Shown here: positions 30,807 to 39,902 of the stretch, piece by piece
Layout: every line of letters begins with the position of its first letter
How positions within the stretch are numbered: position 1 is the stretch's first letter
Assembly: GCA_964369145.1 (NCBI GenBank)
Contig: CAYJEE010000002.1
Span: 1-56,730, forward strand
Source of the DNA: UBA910 sp964369145
GTDB taxonomy: Bacteria; Patescibacteriota; Minisyncoccia; Phycocordibacterales; DATDWN01
Direction: 5' to 3'
DNA: 56,730 nucleotides
The notes under the pieces: model-generated
Told to the model about the DNA's origin: nothing
The model's database searches: none
What the model saw: only the letters and a program-made list of their open reading frames with translations
Program-made: the position numbers and the translations under genes

Positions 30807-32147
30807 TTAAACTAAAATAGATCGAAGTTGATTGATTTCGGCGGTGAGGTTTGTGTCATTCGCCATATCATTTTTGATTTTCTCACATGAGTGCATAACC
30901 GTGGTATGGTCACGTCCACCAAGCTTCTCCCCTATTGCTGGGTATGAGATGTTATATTCTTCTCTTAAAATATACATAATAATTTGTCGAGGCTTAATAA
31001 TCTCCTTTTTACGAGTTTTTTCATAAATTGAATTTTCCTCTATGTTGTAGAAATCAGCCACAGTTTTTACAATTTCTTTTGTAGAAATGTTCTTTTTTGG
31101 TTTTGCGCTTGTTTTAATGAAGTTTTTAACCTCATTTAAACTTAGTTCTTTGTCTTTAAGTTGAGATTGGCAAATAATTGAGTTTAGTATCCCCTCGAGT
31201 TCTCGAATATTTCCAGATAGTGAGTATGCAAGAAAATCAACCACTTCTTTTGAGAGAGGAAAGTTGTTTTGGGTTATTTTGGTACGAATAATAGCCGCTC
31301 TTGATTCTGAATCAGGAGGAGGAATATCAACAATCATACCAGCACTAAATCGAGATTTTAGACGATCTTCAAGATCTTGTATTAATGCAGGATGTTTATC
31401 TGAAGAAAAGATGATTTGTTTGTTGTTGTCGTATAAATGGTTGAAAAGATGAAAAAGTTCCTCTTGCATACGCATTTTTCCAGAGAGAAATTGAATATCG
31501 TCCATTATTAACACATCATATTTTCTATATTTTTCTTTAAAAAAGTTTGGTTTGTTGAGTTGGAGTGCATTTACGTATTCCTGACCAAACTTCTCAGAGG
31601 TTGTATAAAATATTTTCCGTTGACCGCTTTTTAAATGATTTCCAATTGCTTGGATAAGGTGTGTTTTGCCGTGACCTGTGTTTCCATAGATGAATAAAGG
31701 GTTGTATACAATACCTGGTTTTTTTATTACCGCTTGAGCAGCAGCGTGAGCGAGCTCGTTGAAAGGTCCTACTACAAATGATTCAAATGTGTAGCGAGGA
31801 TTGAGGTTATCTTCTTTGTTTATATAGTAATTATCAAGAGGAAGCTCTTTGTTTACGAGTTGAGTTTTTTCAAGAGCTGCTTTGAGACGCATATCCTCTT
31901 TTGTAATCATATACTGAAGAGAATGAAATGAACTAGAGATGTTTCGAAGTGATTTAAGGATGGTATTGTGGAATTTTTGAGATAACCATTCGGAAACAAA
32001 ATTGTTTGGGACAGAGAGATACACAGTACCATCTTCAATTTTGAGTATATAGGTATCCTTAAACCATGTATTAAAGTTTGGTTTAGAGATTGATAACTCC
32101 ATTTCTACAAGTACGGTATCCCAAATTTTTTTGTTATCGAGTTCCAT
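30807..32147 (-). CDS. dnaA: Chromosomal replication initiator DnaA
   Basis: 446 residues with all four domains. Domain I (about 1-85) is WDTVLVEMELSISKPNFNTWFKDTY. The AAA+ domain has Walker A GNTGHGKTHL (about 155) and Walker B VLIMDDIQFLSGK (about 213). Domain IV ends with the DNA-binding signature GRDHTTVMHSCEKI. It melts the origin by binding the boxes just downstream. On the minus strand TATAAT (plus 32156-32161) is 8 nt before the ATG, with TAATAT at 6 nt as an alternative -10. Confidence 0.98.
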   Translation of the reverse strand: MELDNKKIWDTVLVEMELSISKPNFNTWFKDTYILKIEDGTVYLSVPNNFVSEWLSQKFHNTILKSLRNISSSFHSLQYMITKEDMRLKAALEKTQLVNKELPLDNYYINKEDNLNPRYTFESFVVGPFNELAHAAAQAVIKKPGIVYNPLFIYGNTGHGKTHLIQAIGNHLKSGQRKIFYTTSEKFGQEYVNALQLNKPNFFKEKYRKYDVLIMDDIQFLSGKMRMQEELFHLFNHLYDNNKQIIFSSDKHPALIQDLEDRLKSRFSAGMIVDIPPPDSESRAAIIRTKITQNNFPLSKEVVDFLAYSLSGNIRELEGILNSIICQSQLKDKELSLNEVKNFIKTSAKPKKNISTKEIVKTVADFYNIEENSIYEKTRKKEIIKPRQIIMYILREEYNISYPAIGEKLGGRDHTTVMHSCEKIKNDMANDTNLTAEINQLRSILV

Positions 32148-32238
32148 GTGTAGATATTATATAGGGTAGGAATTTTTATAACACTTGTTAAACGTCTCTA
32201 AACATGTTAGTATCTTCACATAAAGAAATTTAAATTAT

Positions 32239-32403
32239 ATGTCTCAAACATACCAACCTAAAAAACGAAAACGAGCAAAGAAACACGGCTTTCTTTCCCG
32301 AACAAAAACAGCAGGAGGAAAGAAGACTCTTCTCCGACGACGACGAAAAGGACGAGTTGCATTGTCTACTGTTAAACAGAAAGTATCAATCAAAAAGAAA
32401 TAA
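32239..32403 (+). CDS. rpmH: Ribosomal protein bL34
   Basis: 54 residues, very basic: MSQTYQPKKRKRAKKHGF, then LSRTKTAGGKKTLLRRRRKGR and a short C-terminal extension (TVKQKVSIKKK). This is the bL34 pattern (T-x-Q-P-x-x-x-K-R/K-x-x-x-x-H-G-F), slightly longer than the usual 44-46 residues. It lies in the classical rpmH-rnpA-yidC order next to dnaA, 20 nt before rnpA. Confidence 0.95.
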   Translation: MSQTYQPKKRKRAKKHGFLSRTKTAGGKKTLLRRRRKGRVALSTVKQKVSIKKK

Positions 32404-32423
32404 AGTAGTTTAACTGTTTAAAT

Positions 32424-32765
32424 ATGCTTCCAAAAGCACGAAGAATAGATAAAACAACCTTTAAAACACTAACAGGAAGAGGTAAGAGTTTCAGCTCACC
32501 TCTCCTGTTTTTGTCTGTATACCCTCAAAAAACACAAGATCAAAGCCGTTTTTCTGTCTTGTCTTCAAAAAAAGTATCTAGTAAAGCGGTTGATCGTAAT
32601 CGACAAAGACGGCGAGTGTATAAAAGTATTCAAGGAATACTCTCACATATAAAACCAGGTTTCTGTGGTGTATTTACATTAAAAAAGGAAGCAAAAGAAA
32701 GTGGTTTTGTTGAAATTGATGAATGTGTCAAAAAACTAGTCGTAGAAGCTTTGTTGGTTGATTAA
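32424..32765 (+). CDS. rnpA: Ribonuclease P protein component
   Basis: 113 residues. The RNR motif region is VSSKAVDRNRQRRRVYKSIQ, and the N-terminal helix begins LPKARRIDKTTFKTL. RnpA is the protein cofactor of RNase P, which matures tRNA 5' ends. Its presence means tRNA leaders can be cut here, which matters for the tRNA-Ser promoter puzzle. It lies between rpmH and yidC. Confidence 0.93.
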   Translation: MLPKARRIDKTTFKTLTGRGKSFSSPLLFLSVYPQKTQDQSRFSVLSSKKVSSKAVDRNRQRRRVYKSIQGILSHIKPGFCGVFTLKKEAKESGFVEIDECVKKLVVEALLVD

Positions 32766-32795
32766 GTCAATAAATACATATACTATTAATCAACT

Positions 32796-33524
32796 ATGAT
32801 TTCAACATTTTTCAAAGCAGTTTTTTATCAACCTCTCTATAATGGTTTGATTTATCTTATGGATATACTCCCCTTTTTTGATGCGGGGGTTATTGTGATT
32901 CTTTTTACAATCATTGTAAAACTGATTATGTTCCCTCTCTCTATTAAAGCGACAAAAGCTCAGATTGAGATGAAAGATATTGAAAAAGATCTTAAAAAAA
33001 TAAAAGAACAGTATCCAGATAAACAAGTACAAACTCAAAAAACTATCGAGCTCTACAAAGAAAAAAACATAAACCCATTTGCAGGCTTTTTTGTATTGTT
33101 GCTTCAGTTGCCTATTATTATTGCGTTATATCAAATATTCTTAAAATCAGGTCTACCTGTTATCAATCTTGAGTTGTTGTATTCTTTTGTGTCTGCACCA
33201 CTCTCGATTAATATGAGTTTTCTAGGTTTGATAGATATTGCGGGTAAAAGTATTATGCTTGCGGTTATTGCAGGTATATCGACATATTTCCAGATCGCAT
33301 ACGCTACACCGCCGGTAGATAAAAACACAGATCCAAACAGTAAACCAACAATGCAAGAGGATGTGATGAAAATGATGCAAACTCAAATGAAATACGGATT
33401 TCCAATACTTGTTACATTTATCTCTTGGTCAGTTTCAGCAGCAGTCTCGATCTACTGGATTACAAGTAATATATTTACTATTGGACAGGAATTATATATA
33501 CGGAAACATATACGGAAAAGCTAA
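32796..33524 (+). CDS. yidC: Membrane protein insertase YidC
   Basis: 242 residues, the short YidC/Oxa1 form without the large periplasmic domain. About five membrane helices are seen: GLIYLMDILPFFDAGVIVILFTIIVK, FFVLLLQLPIIIALYQIF, then helices near 135-165 and 200-225. KATKAQIEMKDIEKDLKKIKEQYPD is the typical cytoplasmic helical hairpin. It inserts inner-membrane proteins with or without SecYEG. It is the last gene of the rpmH-rnpA-yidC group, before a terminator. Confidence 0.95.
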   Translation: MISTFFKAVFYQPLYNGLIYLMDILPFFDAGVIVILFTIIVKLIMFPLSIKATKAQIEMKDIEKDLKKIKEQYPDKQVQTQKTIELYKEKNINPFAGFFVLLLQLPIIIALYQIFLKSGLPVINLELLYSFVSAPLSINMSFLGLIDIAGKSIMLAVIAGISTYFQIAYATPPVDKNTDPNSKPTMQEDVMKMMQTQMKYGFPILVTFISWSVSAAVSIYWITSNIFTIGQELYIRKHIRKS

Positions 33525-33560
33525 TTAAAAAAACCGCTCCAATGAGCGGTTTTTTTAATT
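33523..33560. terminator. Bidirectional terminator
   Basis: AATTAAAAAAACCGCT and AGCGGTTTTTTTAATT pair exactly. It ends yidC and, from the other side, the secretion cluster; it overlaps both stop regions. Confidence 0.92.
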
Positions 33561-34757
33561 AATCGTAACAGTCCAAAGACTGTCGTCGGTTTTGCTTTGG
33601 ATAAGGAGTAGGGTGTCAGTTTGGTTGATAGAGATAGTTGAAACATCAATAGTTCGTCCTGCACGATCTTCGAGATCTACAAGTTTTCGTGCGGTGTTTG
33701 CTACTACATCATATTCCCAGATAGAGTCAGAGAAAGAAATTTCTCCTCTATACCAGGCATACAACGATCCAGAGCCGAGGGTGCTTTCAGGTACCGCACA
33801 ATATAGGAATAGTTTTGTATTACCCCAGACACATTTTTCAGGGTAGGTGTATGGAGAAAGTTCTGTAGAAGTGTTGGTTGTGGTATTAAGGTTAAACAAT
33901 GCAATATTGTTTGAATATGCTACATGAGGTTGTTTTTGGTTGGGTAATGTAGTCAAGTTTAACTGATTTGATATAAGTACGGTTTCGTTTGCATTTTGAG
34001 TATTAATATCAAAAAACAATCCATACGCAGACATGTGTGGTTTACTCTGAAGCCCGATATGGGTTGCAGAAATAAACTGAGGGACAAATTCCCGTAAAGG
34101 AGAATCCCAAATAAGTTTCTTTTTTGTACCATCAGGAAGTGATATATATCCTTCGCTTCCACGAGAAGTCTTTTCTAGTGTAAAGATATTCTGAGTATTT
34201 GGAGAGACAGTAAATGAAGTGATTGAGCGAGAAAGGAGAGTCCCTGTCACAGTTTTTTCTGTATCAGATCCAGTGATTTTTCCGTACAGAGTTTCGGTGC
34301 TATCATCGTTTTTAATGTATTGAGCAATAAAACCAGCCCCATTTTCGGTGAACAATGCGGTATGAATTTGAGGAATAGTTGTGTTTGATATTCGAGTATT
34401 TGTATTCTCAAATGTAGGTACATCAAAAATATGACCTGTCGCTTTTTCAATATAGCGAACAATATCCCCTCTTTGGTTTTTAATAAATATACTACCAGCA
34501 ACTGGTTCATCTGAAATAAGACGAACAGTTTGTTCAAAGTTTTGCACCACCTGGTCAGGTGTGATCGAAGGAGTGCTTGTGGCAAAGGGTGTCTCAGTAA
34601 CTACCTCGTTGTTTCCAAAAGGAAAAAGGTTTCCAAAAAACGGTTTTTTACCCCCTTCCACGTTTTCATTGGTAGAAAGTATAAAATAGTACCCTAAAAG
34701 CGCGACTGCGAGAGCGATCAGGATATACGCACTGATTTTGAGGATTTTTTTTGTCAT
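33555..34757 (-). CDS. Membrane-anchored beta-rich protein, end of secretion cluster
   Basis: 400 residues. A membrane helix (about 8-27) is followed by a low-complexity Pro/Thr linker and then repeated short beta units (AALFTENGAGFIAQYI-, GYISLPDGTKKKLIWDS-, LYAWYRGEISFSDSIWEYD-like) that suggest a beta-propeller. It is last in the minus-strand cluster, 2 nt after the pilin-like gene. I cannot name the family; TolB-like propellers are an alternative. It is probably the outward-facing part of the secretion machine. Confidence 0.65.
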   Translation of the reverse strand: MTKKILKISAYILIALAVALLGYYFILSTNENVEGGKKPFFGNLFPFGNNEVVTETPFATSTPSITPDQVVQNFEQTVRLISDEPVAGSIFIKNQRGDIVRYIEKATGHIFDVPTFENTNTRISNTTIPQIHTALFTENGAGFIAQYIKNDDSTETLYGKITGSDTEKTVTGTLLSRSITSFTVSPNTQNIFTLEKTSRGSEGYISLPDGTKKKLIWDSPLREFVPQFISATHIGLQSKPHMSAYGLFFDINTQNANETVLISNQLNLTTLPNQKQPHVAYSNNIALFNLNTTTNTSTELSPYTYPEKCVWGNTKLFLYCAVPESTLGSGSLYAWYRGEISFSDSIWEYDVVANTARKLVDLEDRAGRTIDVSTISINQTDTLLLIQSKTDDSLWTVTIN

Positions 34758-34759
34758 AC

Positions 34760-35764
34760 TTAATTATATTTTAAGGTGTTGTAGATTGAGAAATGAGGCG
34801 CTGTAATACACCCTCCTGGCACATAACCACTTCGTGGACAAGTTGGTAGGTATAGCGCATAGCTTTCACTAATCCCAGCTGCGCGTAACTGAGCCTTTAC
34901 TTGATTTACAGCTTCACGGTTATTGCTTTCAAACACTGCGCCTGCATTAGATTTTCTCGCATCTACAATCATTTTCACCGCATTGCTTGGGGTCATAGCT
35001 ACATTTCGTAGGACTGCATCCACACAAGTTCCGTTTTTATGACAACCATCACCATGGGTTCTTGTCGGAGGCCATGCTTCTGTTACCGAAAGGGGGCTTC
35101 CTTGATTAATCTGTACCAGCTGATTGCCAAACGAAGTTGTTACCGATGATCCTGTTGTACCACTTCCGCTTAAACTCACCCCATTTAAATCTGCAACTTT
35201 TACACAACCGGTGGCTGTCCCATCACCACAATCATTATAATACACACCGTTTCTATTGTATTTTCCTTTAGTCTGATCGTTTACAACGGTGGCTCCAGGT
35301 AGAGCACCGTTACCTGTTGTGTTTACCACAGGTGCAGTTATTTTTGGAGTTGTAATTTCTAAGGAAAGATTTTCAACCAAAGCAGGATTGATTGTGTACA
35401 TAATTGCATATGCAGAAATAATCAAAATAAGACCCTGGAGTATTTCCCATATTTTTCCTTTATGTTCCATTTTTACCGAAGCACTGTCGGAGAAAGCATA
35501 TTGAAAGCCATAAAACGCAAGCATAAGCATTGCGATAATAGCACCTATGCCGATAACCAGTCCGAGAAACCCAGAAAGGTATGAGTTGATATCAGAACAA
35601 TCTTTACCTGCATTGGTTCCGGTACAATTAACTGTTGTTCCAGGAAGTGGTGCAAGGACGACATACTCCCCTATCACAGGTTCTGTTGCTTGAGCATGAA
35701 CATATGCGGCAGGGATGCTAAGTGTTGTGAAGATATAAAAGAGCGCAAAAATGTATCGTTTCAT
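34760..35764 (-). CDS. VirB2/TrbC-pilin-like protein with extracellular tail
   Basis: 334 residues. A signal peptide (about 1-24, AAYVHA) is followed by a two-helix region (SGFLGLVIGIGAIIAMLMLAFYGFQYAF and ILQGLILIISAYAIMYTINP) typical of VirB2/TrbC pilins. A long soluble tail (about 150-334) has several cysteines (DCGDGTATGC, CHKNGTCV, CPRSGYVPGGC). Pilins normally end after the second helix, so the tail is unusual. It is 1 nt from the next gene upstream. Confidence 0.7.
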   Translation of the reverse strand: MKRYIFALFYIFTTLSIPAAYVHAQATEPVIGEYVVLAPLPGTTVNCTGTNAGKDCSDINSYLSGFLGLVIGIGAIIAMLMLAFYGFQYAFSDSASVKMEHKGKIWEILQGLILIISAYAIMYTINPALVENLSLEITTPKITAPVVNTTGNGALPGATVVNDQTKGKYNRNGVYYNDCGDGTATGCVKVADLNGVSLSGSGTTGSSVTTSFGNQLVQINQGSPLSVTEAWPPTRTHGDGCHKNGTCVDAVLRNVAMTPSNAVKMIVDARKSNAGAVFESNNREAVNQVKAQLRAAGISESYALYLPTCPRSGYVPGGCITAPHFSIYNTLKYN

Positions 35765-35765
35765 A

Positions 35766-36779
35766 TTATTGGTTTTGTAAAAAATCTATTGAAAGGTTGT
35801 AAGAAGTAAACTGAAGTAGTTTATTTTTTTGGAGTACTTTTAAGGCAATATTTGAAACACCAAACACTTCCCCCACTTTTCGAAACACTCGAGTGCGTAC
35901 GTTTTGTCCATCAGAAATAGTGTTTCCGTTGATAGACCAGTTGTAGGAAATACTTCCAGATCCACCTTCTGCATTACTAAAGTAATACGGTACAGCAGTA
36001 AGAGTTACTTCTTTACCACCTAAAGGTAATGTGCCTTTTATTGCTTTGTTATACTGTACTCCATAGAGAGGGTCGACAACATAAGTGATTACCTCAGGTT
36101 CAATTGGAGTTATATTAATCGTATCAAAAGCAGTGGTACCAGTGTCGGGATCGCTCACCTCGAGGTCAATTGAGAGTGGGCGAGAAATAATTGATCCAGT
36201 GATTGGTAAAGTATAACGACCATACCCATTTTGATCACCAAGTACCGTACCATTTTTACTCCATGTATATATAAGGTTTTCTTTAGGAATTTCTTTTCCA
36301 TTCACCACAATACGAGGGGTGGCAACAAATAATATGTTGCTTTGATGTGAAAATAGAGCTTTGCCTTTAAAAAAATGAGGTGTGTATGTCCGTGCTTCCC
36401 ATAGAATACTCACTGATGCAGGTACGATACTAATATTTTTTGTAAATGTTTCTGTTTTTGTATCTACAACAACGCGCACAGAGGTTTCTGTCCCAAGCTT
36501 ACCTGTTTGAGTGGATATATTTTTTACCCCCGTACCTTTACGTACTTCCGTATTGTTTACATACCAAGTTATTTGGGCGGCATCAAGGTTAAGTGAATAG
36601 GATTCAATGGTGATTTGTACCGGTTGATTTGGTCGCGGACTTGCAGGTAAGAGTCCTATAGAAATATCACTTGATTCATTAAATTGGGCAAAAACTGAGG
36701 TTGTGGTAAAAAATATACCAAATATGAACAGGAGTGCGATAGAGTTAAATAGAGAAATTTTTAGAAAACGAGATATCAT
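35766..36779 (-). CDS. Secreted Ig-like-domain protein of secretion cluster
   Basis: 337 residues. Signal peptide about 1-31 (FTTTSVFAQ), then a string of beta-sandwich segments: SPRPNQPVQITIESYSLN with ITWYVNNTEV, and later YTWSKNGTVLG and YNWSINGNTIS. These look like two or three Ig/PKD-like domains. No cysteines are obvious. It may form the outer part of the apparatus or an adhesin. TGATAAAAT on the minus strand lies 9 nt before the ATG. Confidence 0.65.
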   Translation of the reverse strand: MISRFLKISLFNSIALLFIFGIFFTTTSVFAQFNESSDISIGLLPASPRPNQPVQITIESYSLNLDAAQITWYVNNTEVRKGTGVKNISTQTGKLGTETSVRVVVDTKTETFTKNISIVPASVSILWEARTYTPHFFKGKALFSHQSNILFVATPRIVVNGKEIPKENLIYTWSKNGTVLGDQNGYGRYTLPITGSIISRPLSIDLEVSDPDTGTTAFDTINITPIEPEVITYVVDPLYGVQYNKAIKGTLPLGGKEVTLTAVPYYFSNAEGGSGSISYNWSINGNTISDGQNVRTRVFRKVGEVFGVSNIALKVLQKNKLLQFTSYNLSIDFLQNQ

Positions 36780-36833
36780 ATTAAACCTATTTTATCACAG
36801 ACTACATAGAAAACAGGTGGGGGTTGTTAACAG

Positions 36834-37406
36834 TTAAGCAGCTTTCTTTTGATTTTGAATCCGTTGAGTATTTTTTTCTCTCATATAGAGTACGTTTCCT
36901 CTGTTTGCAGATTGGGCACTTAAGCCAACTTTTGCAGTGTCAGTTGTGGTTGTACGGGTAGTATTAGTTGCTGTAATGTTTGAGTTAACTGCCATGCTTA
37001 TAACTTTTCCACCAGGTACTTTTTCGGCAACTTCTGCAATTTTAGTTGTTGAAATGGTGTACCAAACTGCGAAAGTCCAAGTTGGAATTATATTTAACAC
37101 AGGGATAAGTTCAATAAGCCACCCTCCCCCTATTGCCACAAGACGCTTAGGTGATGAAAAACTAACATCGTGTGTTTTGAACCATACATAAAAAGTTAAT
37201 CCAGCAAATACAGCAATAAAACTGTTAGCTATAGCTCCAATTACAAAAAAAATAAGGATTGCCTGAAGTGCGTCAAAAAAAAGTGCAGTAATAGTCATCA
37301 TAACTATTGTACTTTTCGGCAAAGAACTTTGTGGTTTTTCCTGAACTTCTTCTTTCTTGTCAGGATTCCATCTATTTTGCGCACGGATTTGTTCGAGTTC
37401 GTCCAT
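36834..37406 (-). CDS. Membrane protein of secretion cluster
   Basis: 190 residues. Three hydrophobic segments occur at about 36-56, 59-75 and 95-115 (IVMMTITALFFDALQAILIFFVIG, FIAVFAGLTFYVWF, LIELIPVLNIIPTWTFAVWY). A Thr-rich C-terminal tail follows. A small integral membrane component between the VirB4 ATPase and the Ig-like protein; no family is recognised. TATAAT on the minus strand lies 10 nt before the ATG, so it may have its own promoter. Confidence 0.65.
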   Translation of the reverse strand: MDELEQIRAQNRWNPDKKEEVQEKPQSSLPKSTIVMMTITALFFDALQAILIFFVIGAIANSFIAVFAGLTFYVWFKTHDVSFSSPKRLVAIGGGWLIELIPVLNIIPTWTFAVWYTISTTKIAEVAEKVPGGKVISMAVNSNITATNTTRTTTTDTAKVGLSAQSANRGNVLYMREKNTQRIQNQKKAA

Positions 37407-37426
37407 AATATCTCATATTATACAAC

Positions 37427-39232
37427 CTATTGTGACAATAAGTCAGACTTTGCCTTTTTAATAGCAAGAATTTGAGATGGATCAGATGTAATAATTTGAT
37501 CTTCAGTGTATGAAGCAATAATCTTGATCGCTACATGTTTGAGACCTGCAAAGAAGATACCCTCCCCTACATCTGATTCGAGAAGAAGATATTTTTCTTC
37601 ATCAGTCAGGTTGAACGTCTGCTGGAGTTTATCCATTGAAGTTGGAGATTGTTTGAGGAGGATTTGGATAGAAGAGTTAGTAATAATCGGCATTCCGTAT
37701 GGAGATTTCAAAAAGTCATCCACGTCTTGAGTGATAGTGGCAAGTCCGAGGAAGTATTTTCGTCCTCGTTTTGCAAGTGAAAGGAGGAATGAGGCGGTGT
37801 CTTCTGACTTCATCATCCACCACGCCTCATCGATTACAAGCAGGCGTTTCTTGAGCTCTTTTCGAATAGCTGCCCAGATATAATGCATAATAATATACAT
37901 TGCAATCGGCTTGAGCTCGTCTTCCATATCGCGCACTGAGAATACGATAAACTTTTTATTGATATCGATATTGGTCGGTCGGTTGATAAATCCTGCCCAG
38001 GTACCTTTAGTATATTTTGTGAGGCGTTGTGCGAGAGACTCCCCTCCTTCCATACCAGAAAGCACCATCTCAAAATCAGAAAGAAGCGGAGGTTCAATGT
38101 TTTTAAAATCAGAGTCAGCAGTAATGTCTTTCAGTGCGTATGTTTCTGTGATGGCTCGGTCGACAATCGCGTCTTCTTCAGGAGTGAGTCCACCAAGCAT
38201 AATGCGGAAAAGCCCTACGAGGTTGATAATGTTGCTTCGAAGTACACTCGCGCCCGACTCATCTTCGCCAGGTATTGGAAGGTCAAATGGGTTTATATGG
38301 TGCTCAGAGTTTAATGATATTTTAAAATATCTTCCACCCACCGCTTCGGCCATGTATTCATATTCATTTTCAGGGTCGATCACCATCACTGATGTATCAA
38401 ACATAAGTGTTCGGAGGATTTCGAGTTTTGTTGCATATGATTTACCTGAACCAGATTTTGCAAAGGTAATCGAGTTGTAGTTCTCAAGAGAAAAGCGGTC
38501 AAAGAGCACAAGAGATGAGTTGTGGCGGTTGATACCATACAAAATTCCTTTGTCAGAGGTGAGGTCAAAAGAAATAAATGGGAAAAGGCTTGAGAGTGGA
38601 GAGGAGTTGAGTTTGCTGTGTATTTCAAGCTGGTCTGTGCCAAGAGGAAGCACGGTTTTAAATGCTTGTTCTTGTTGAAAGAGGGCTGGTTTTACATATA
38701 CCAGTTTTGCTTCGAGGATTGATTTGATCTCAGACTCCATTTTATCAAGCTCTGCTTCAGAGTCTCCATACATGGTGATATAAAGACCTACATTAAAGAG
38801 TTTTTCTTGTGCTTGCTGGAGTTGGTCTCGGAGATTTTCAAGATCTTGGTATGCAGTATCAAGCATCGGGTTTCGTACTTGCCCCCTCGCCTCTCGAGCC
38901 ATGATCTGGCTTTGTACCTCAGCAACCTTTTTCTGGAATGTACGGAGAACGTCGGAAGTTTCAATTGGGTGTACAAAAATAGAAATATCAAACACTTTGT
39001 CGAGGTTGATGATTGGTGAAAACCAATTTTCTCCAAGGAATCGAGGGTATGAGATAACAAAAAAACTTCGAAGCACTTTTTCTCCAAGGTTGATCTCTTT
39101 TGGTGAAATCTTCAAAGCACTTGGAGCAATAATATCTTGTAGCTCAAGAGTACCCGCCTCATATATTTCCTGAGGAATGATGGAAGAGATCGAAGGTTCT
39201 TCTTTTTTTTGTAAAAAATCAAATATTCCCAT
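37427..39232 (-). CDS. VirB4/TraC-type secretion ATPase
   Basis: 601 residues. An N-terminal domain (about 1-220) is followed by the P-loop ATPase: Walker A FAKSGSGKSYATK (about 258-269), a conserved VIDPENEYEYMAE, Walker B LLVIDEAWWMM (about 445) and LATITQDVDDFL, then NSSIQILLKQSP. This is the VirB4 pattern. VirB4 energises assembly and transport in type IV secretion systems and conjugation. It sits 5 nt downstream of a second, N-terminal-like gene. Confidence 0.93.
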   Translation of the reverse strand: MGIFDFLQKKEEPSISSIIPQEIYEAGTLELQDIIAPSALKISPKEINLGEKVLRSFFVISYPRFLGENWFSPIINLDKVFDISIFVHPIETSDVLRTFQKKVAEVQSQIMAREARGQVRNPMLDTAYQDLENLRDQLQQAQEKLFNVGLYITMYGDSEAELDKMESEIKSILEAKLVYVKPALFQQEQAFKTVLPLGTDQLEIHSKLNSSPLSSLFPFISFDLTSDKGILYGINRHNSSLVLFDRFSLENYNSITFAKSGSGKSYATKLEILRTLMFDTSVMVIDPENEYEYMAEAVGGRYFKISLNSEHHINPFDLPIPGEDESGASVLRSNIINLVGLFRIMLGGLTPEEDAIVDRAITETYALKDITADSDFKNIEPPLLSDFEMVLSGMEGGESLAQRLTKYTKGTWAGFINRPTNIDINKKFIVFSVRDMEDELKPIAMYIIMHYIWAAIRKELKKRLLVIDEAWWMMKSEDTASFLLSLAKRGRKYFLGLATITQDVDDFLKSPYGMPIITNSSIQILLKQSPTSMDKLQQTFNLTDEEKYLLLESDVGEGIFFAGLKHVAIKIIASYTEDQIITSDPSQILAIKKAKSDLLSQ

Positions 39233-39237
39233 GATGT

Positions 39238-39876
39238 TTAACTAATTTGTATCGGCTTCTCTGTTTCTCCAGGATTGAAGATTTTATAGAATAATTCTAC
39301 CACCTCTTCTGTACCGAGGTGTGCGACTCGAATCCCACAACGCACGAGCCCTTGCTCGACGATCGCCATGCGTTGTTCGAGTTGGGTTCTGTTTTCTTCA
39401 AAATTCTCCATACGTTTTTTTATGTCCGCATCATTATCTTTTTTTCCAAAAAGACTGCTCGGATTAATACCTTTTCCTTGGATGAGTGCGGGTGTATATG
39501 GCACCACCACAAAGAAACTTTTGGTCATAATGTTGGTAGACTCAGTAAAATTTTTAATAAACTCAATGTATTCCTGAGTTTGTATTTTCATCAAGTCATT
39601 CATTTGCTCTTTGTAGCGTCCCTCAAGAAGTGCGATGTACGGCCGTATATCGAGTTTTCGTGATTGGATAAAAATCTGAAGTGGAAAATCAAGGGAGTTG
39701 AGAAAATCTTGGAACTGATACAAAATACCTTTGCGCTCATCTTCGGATTTGAGAGAAAAGTTTAAAGAAGATGCGAGAAGCACTGCTCGCATAGAGTTGT
39801 CTTTCAGAAGTACTACCCCATCACGTACTTCTTTAATAGGAACAAAATCTTGAGTTGCTTTAGACGGAATAGCCAT
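39238..39876 (-). CDS. TraC/VirB4 N-terminal-like protein
   Basis: 212 residues from ATG 39876 (MAIPSKATQDFVPIKEVRDGVVLLKDN). The block RDGVVLLKDNSMRAVLLASSLNFSLKSEDE and the later FVVVPYTPAL match the N-terminal domain that precedes the ATPase in TraC/VirB4 proteins, but no P-loop is present. It is therefore a separate gene beside a complete VirB4. The frame extends 32 codons upstream into the PrgI gene, but a perfect extended -10 (minus TGTTACAAT) is 6 nt before this ATG, so the shorter form is preferred. Confidence 0.8.
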   Translation of the reverse strand: MAIPSKATQDFVPIKEVRDGVVLLKDNSMRAVLLASSLNFSLKSEDERKGILYQFQDFLNSLDFPLQIFIQSRKLDIRPYIALLEGRYKEQMNDLMKIQTQEYIEFIKNFTESTNIMTKSFFVVVPYTPALIQGKGINPSSLFGKKDNDADIKKRMENFEENRTQLEQRMAIVEQGLVRCGIRVAHLGTEEVVELFYKIFNPGETEKPIQIS

Positions 39877-39882
39877 AGAACA

Positions 39883-39891
39883 ATTGTAACA
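39883..39891 (-). promoter_or_regulatory. Internal leaderless promoter in the secretion cluster
   Basis: Minus-strand TGTTACAAT, six bases, then ATG 39876. It allows the VirB4 pair to be transcribed apart from the upstream genes. Confidence 0.65.
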
Positions 39892-39902
39892 TACAATTAA
39901 TT

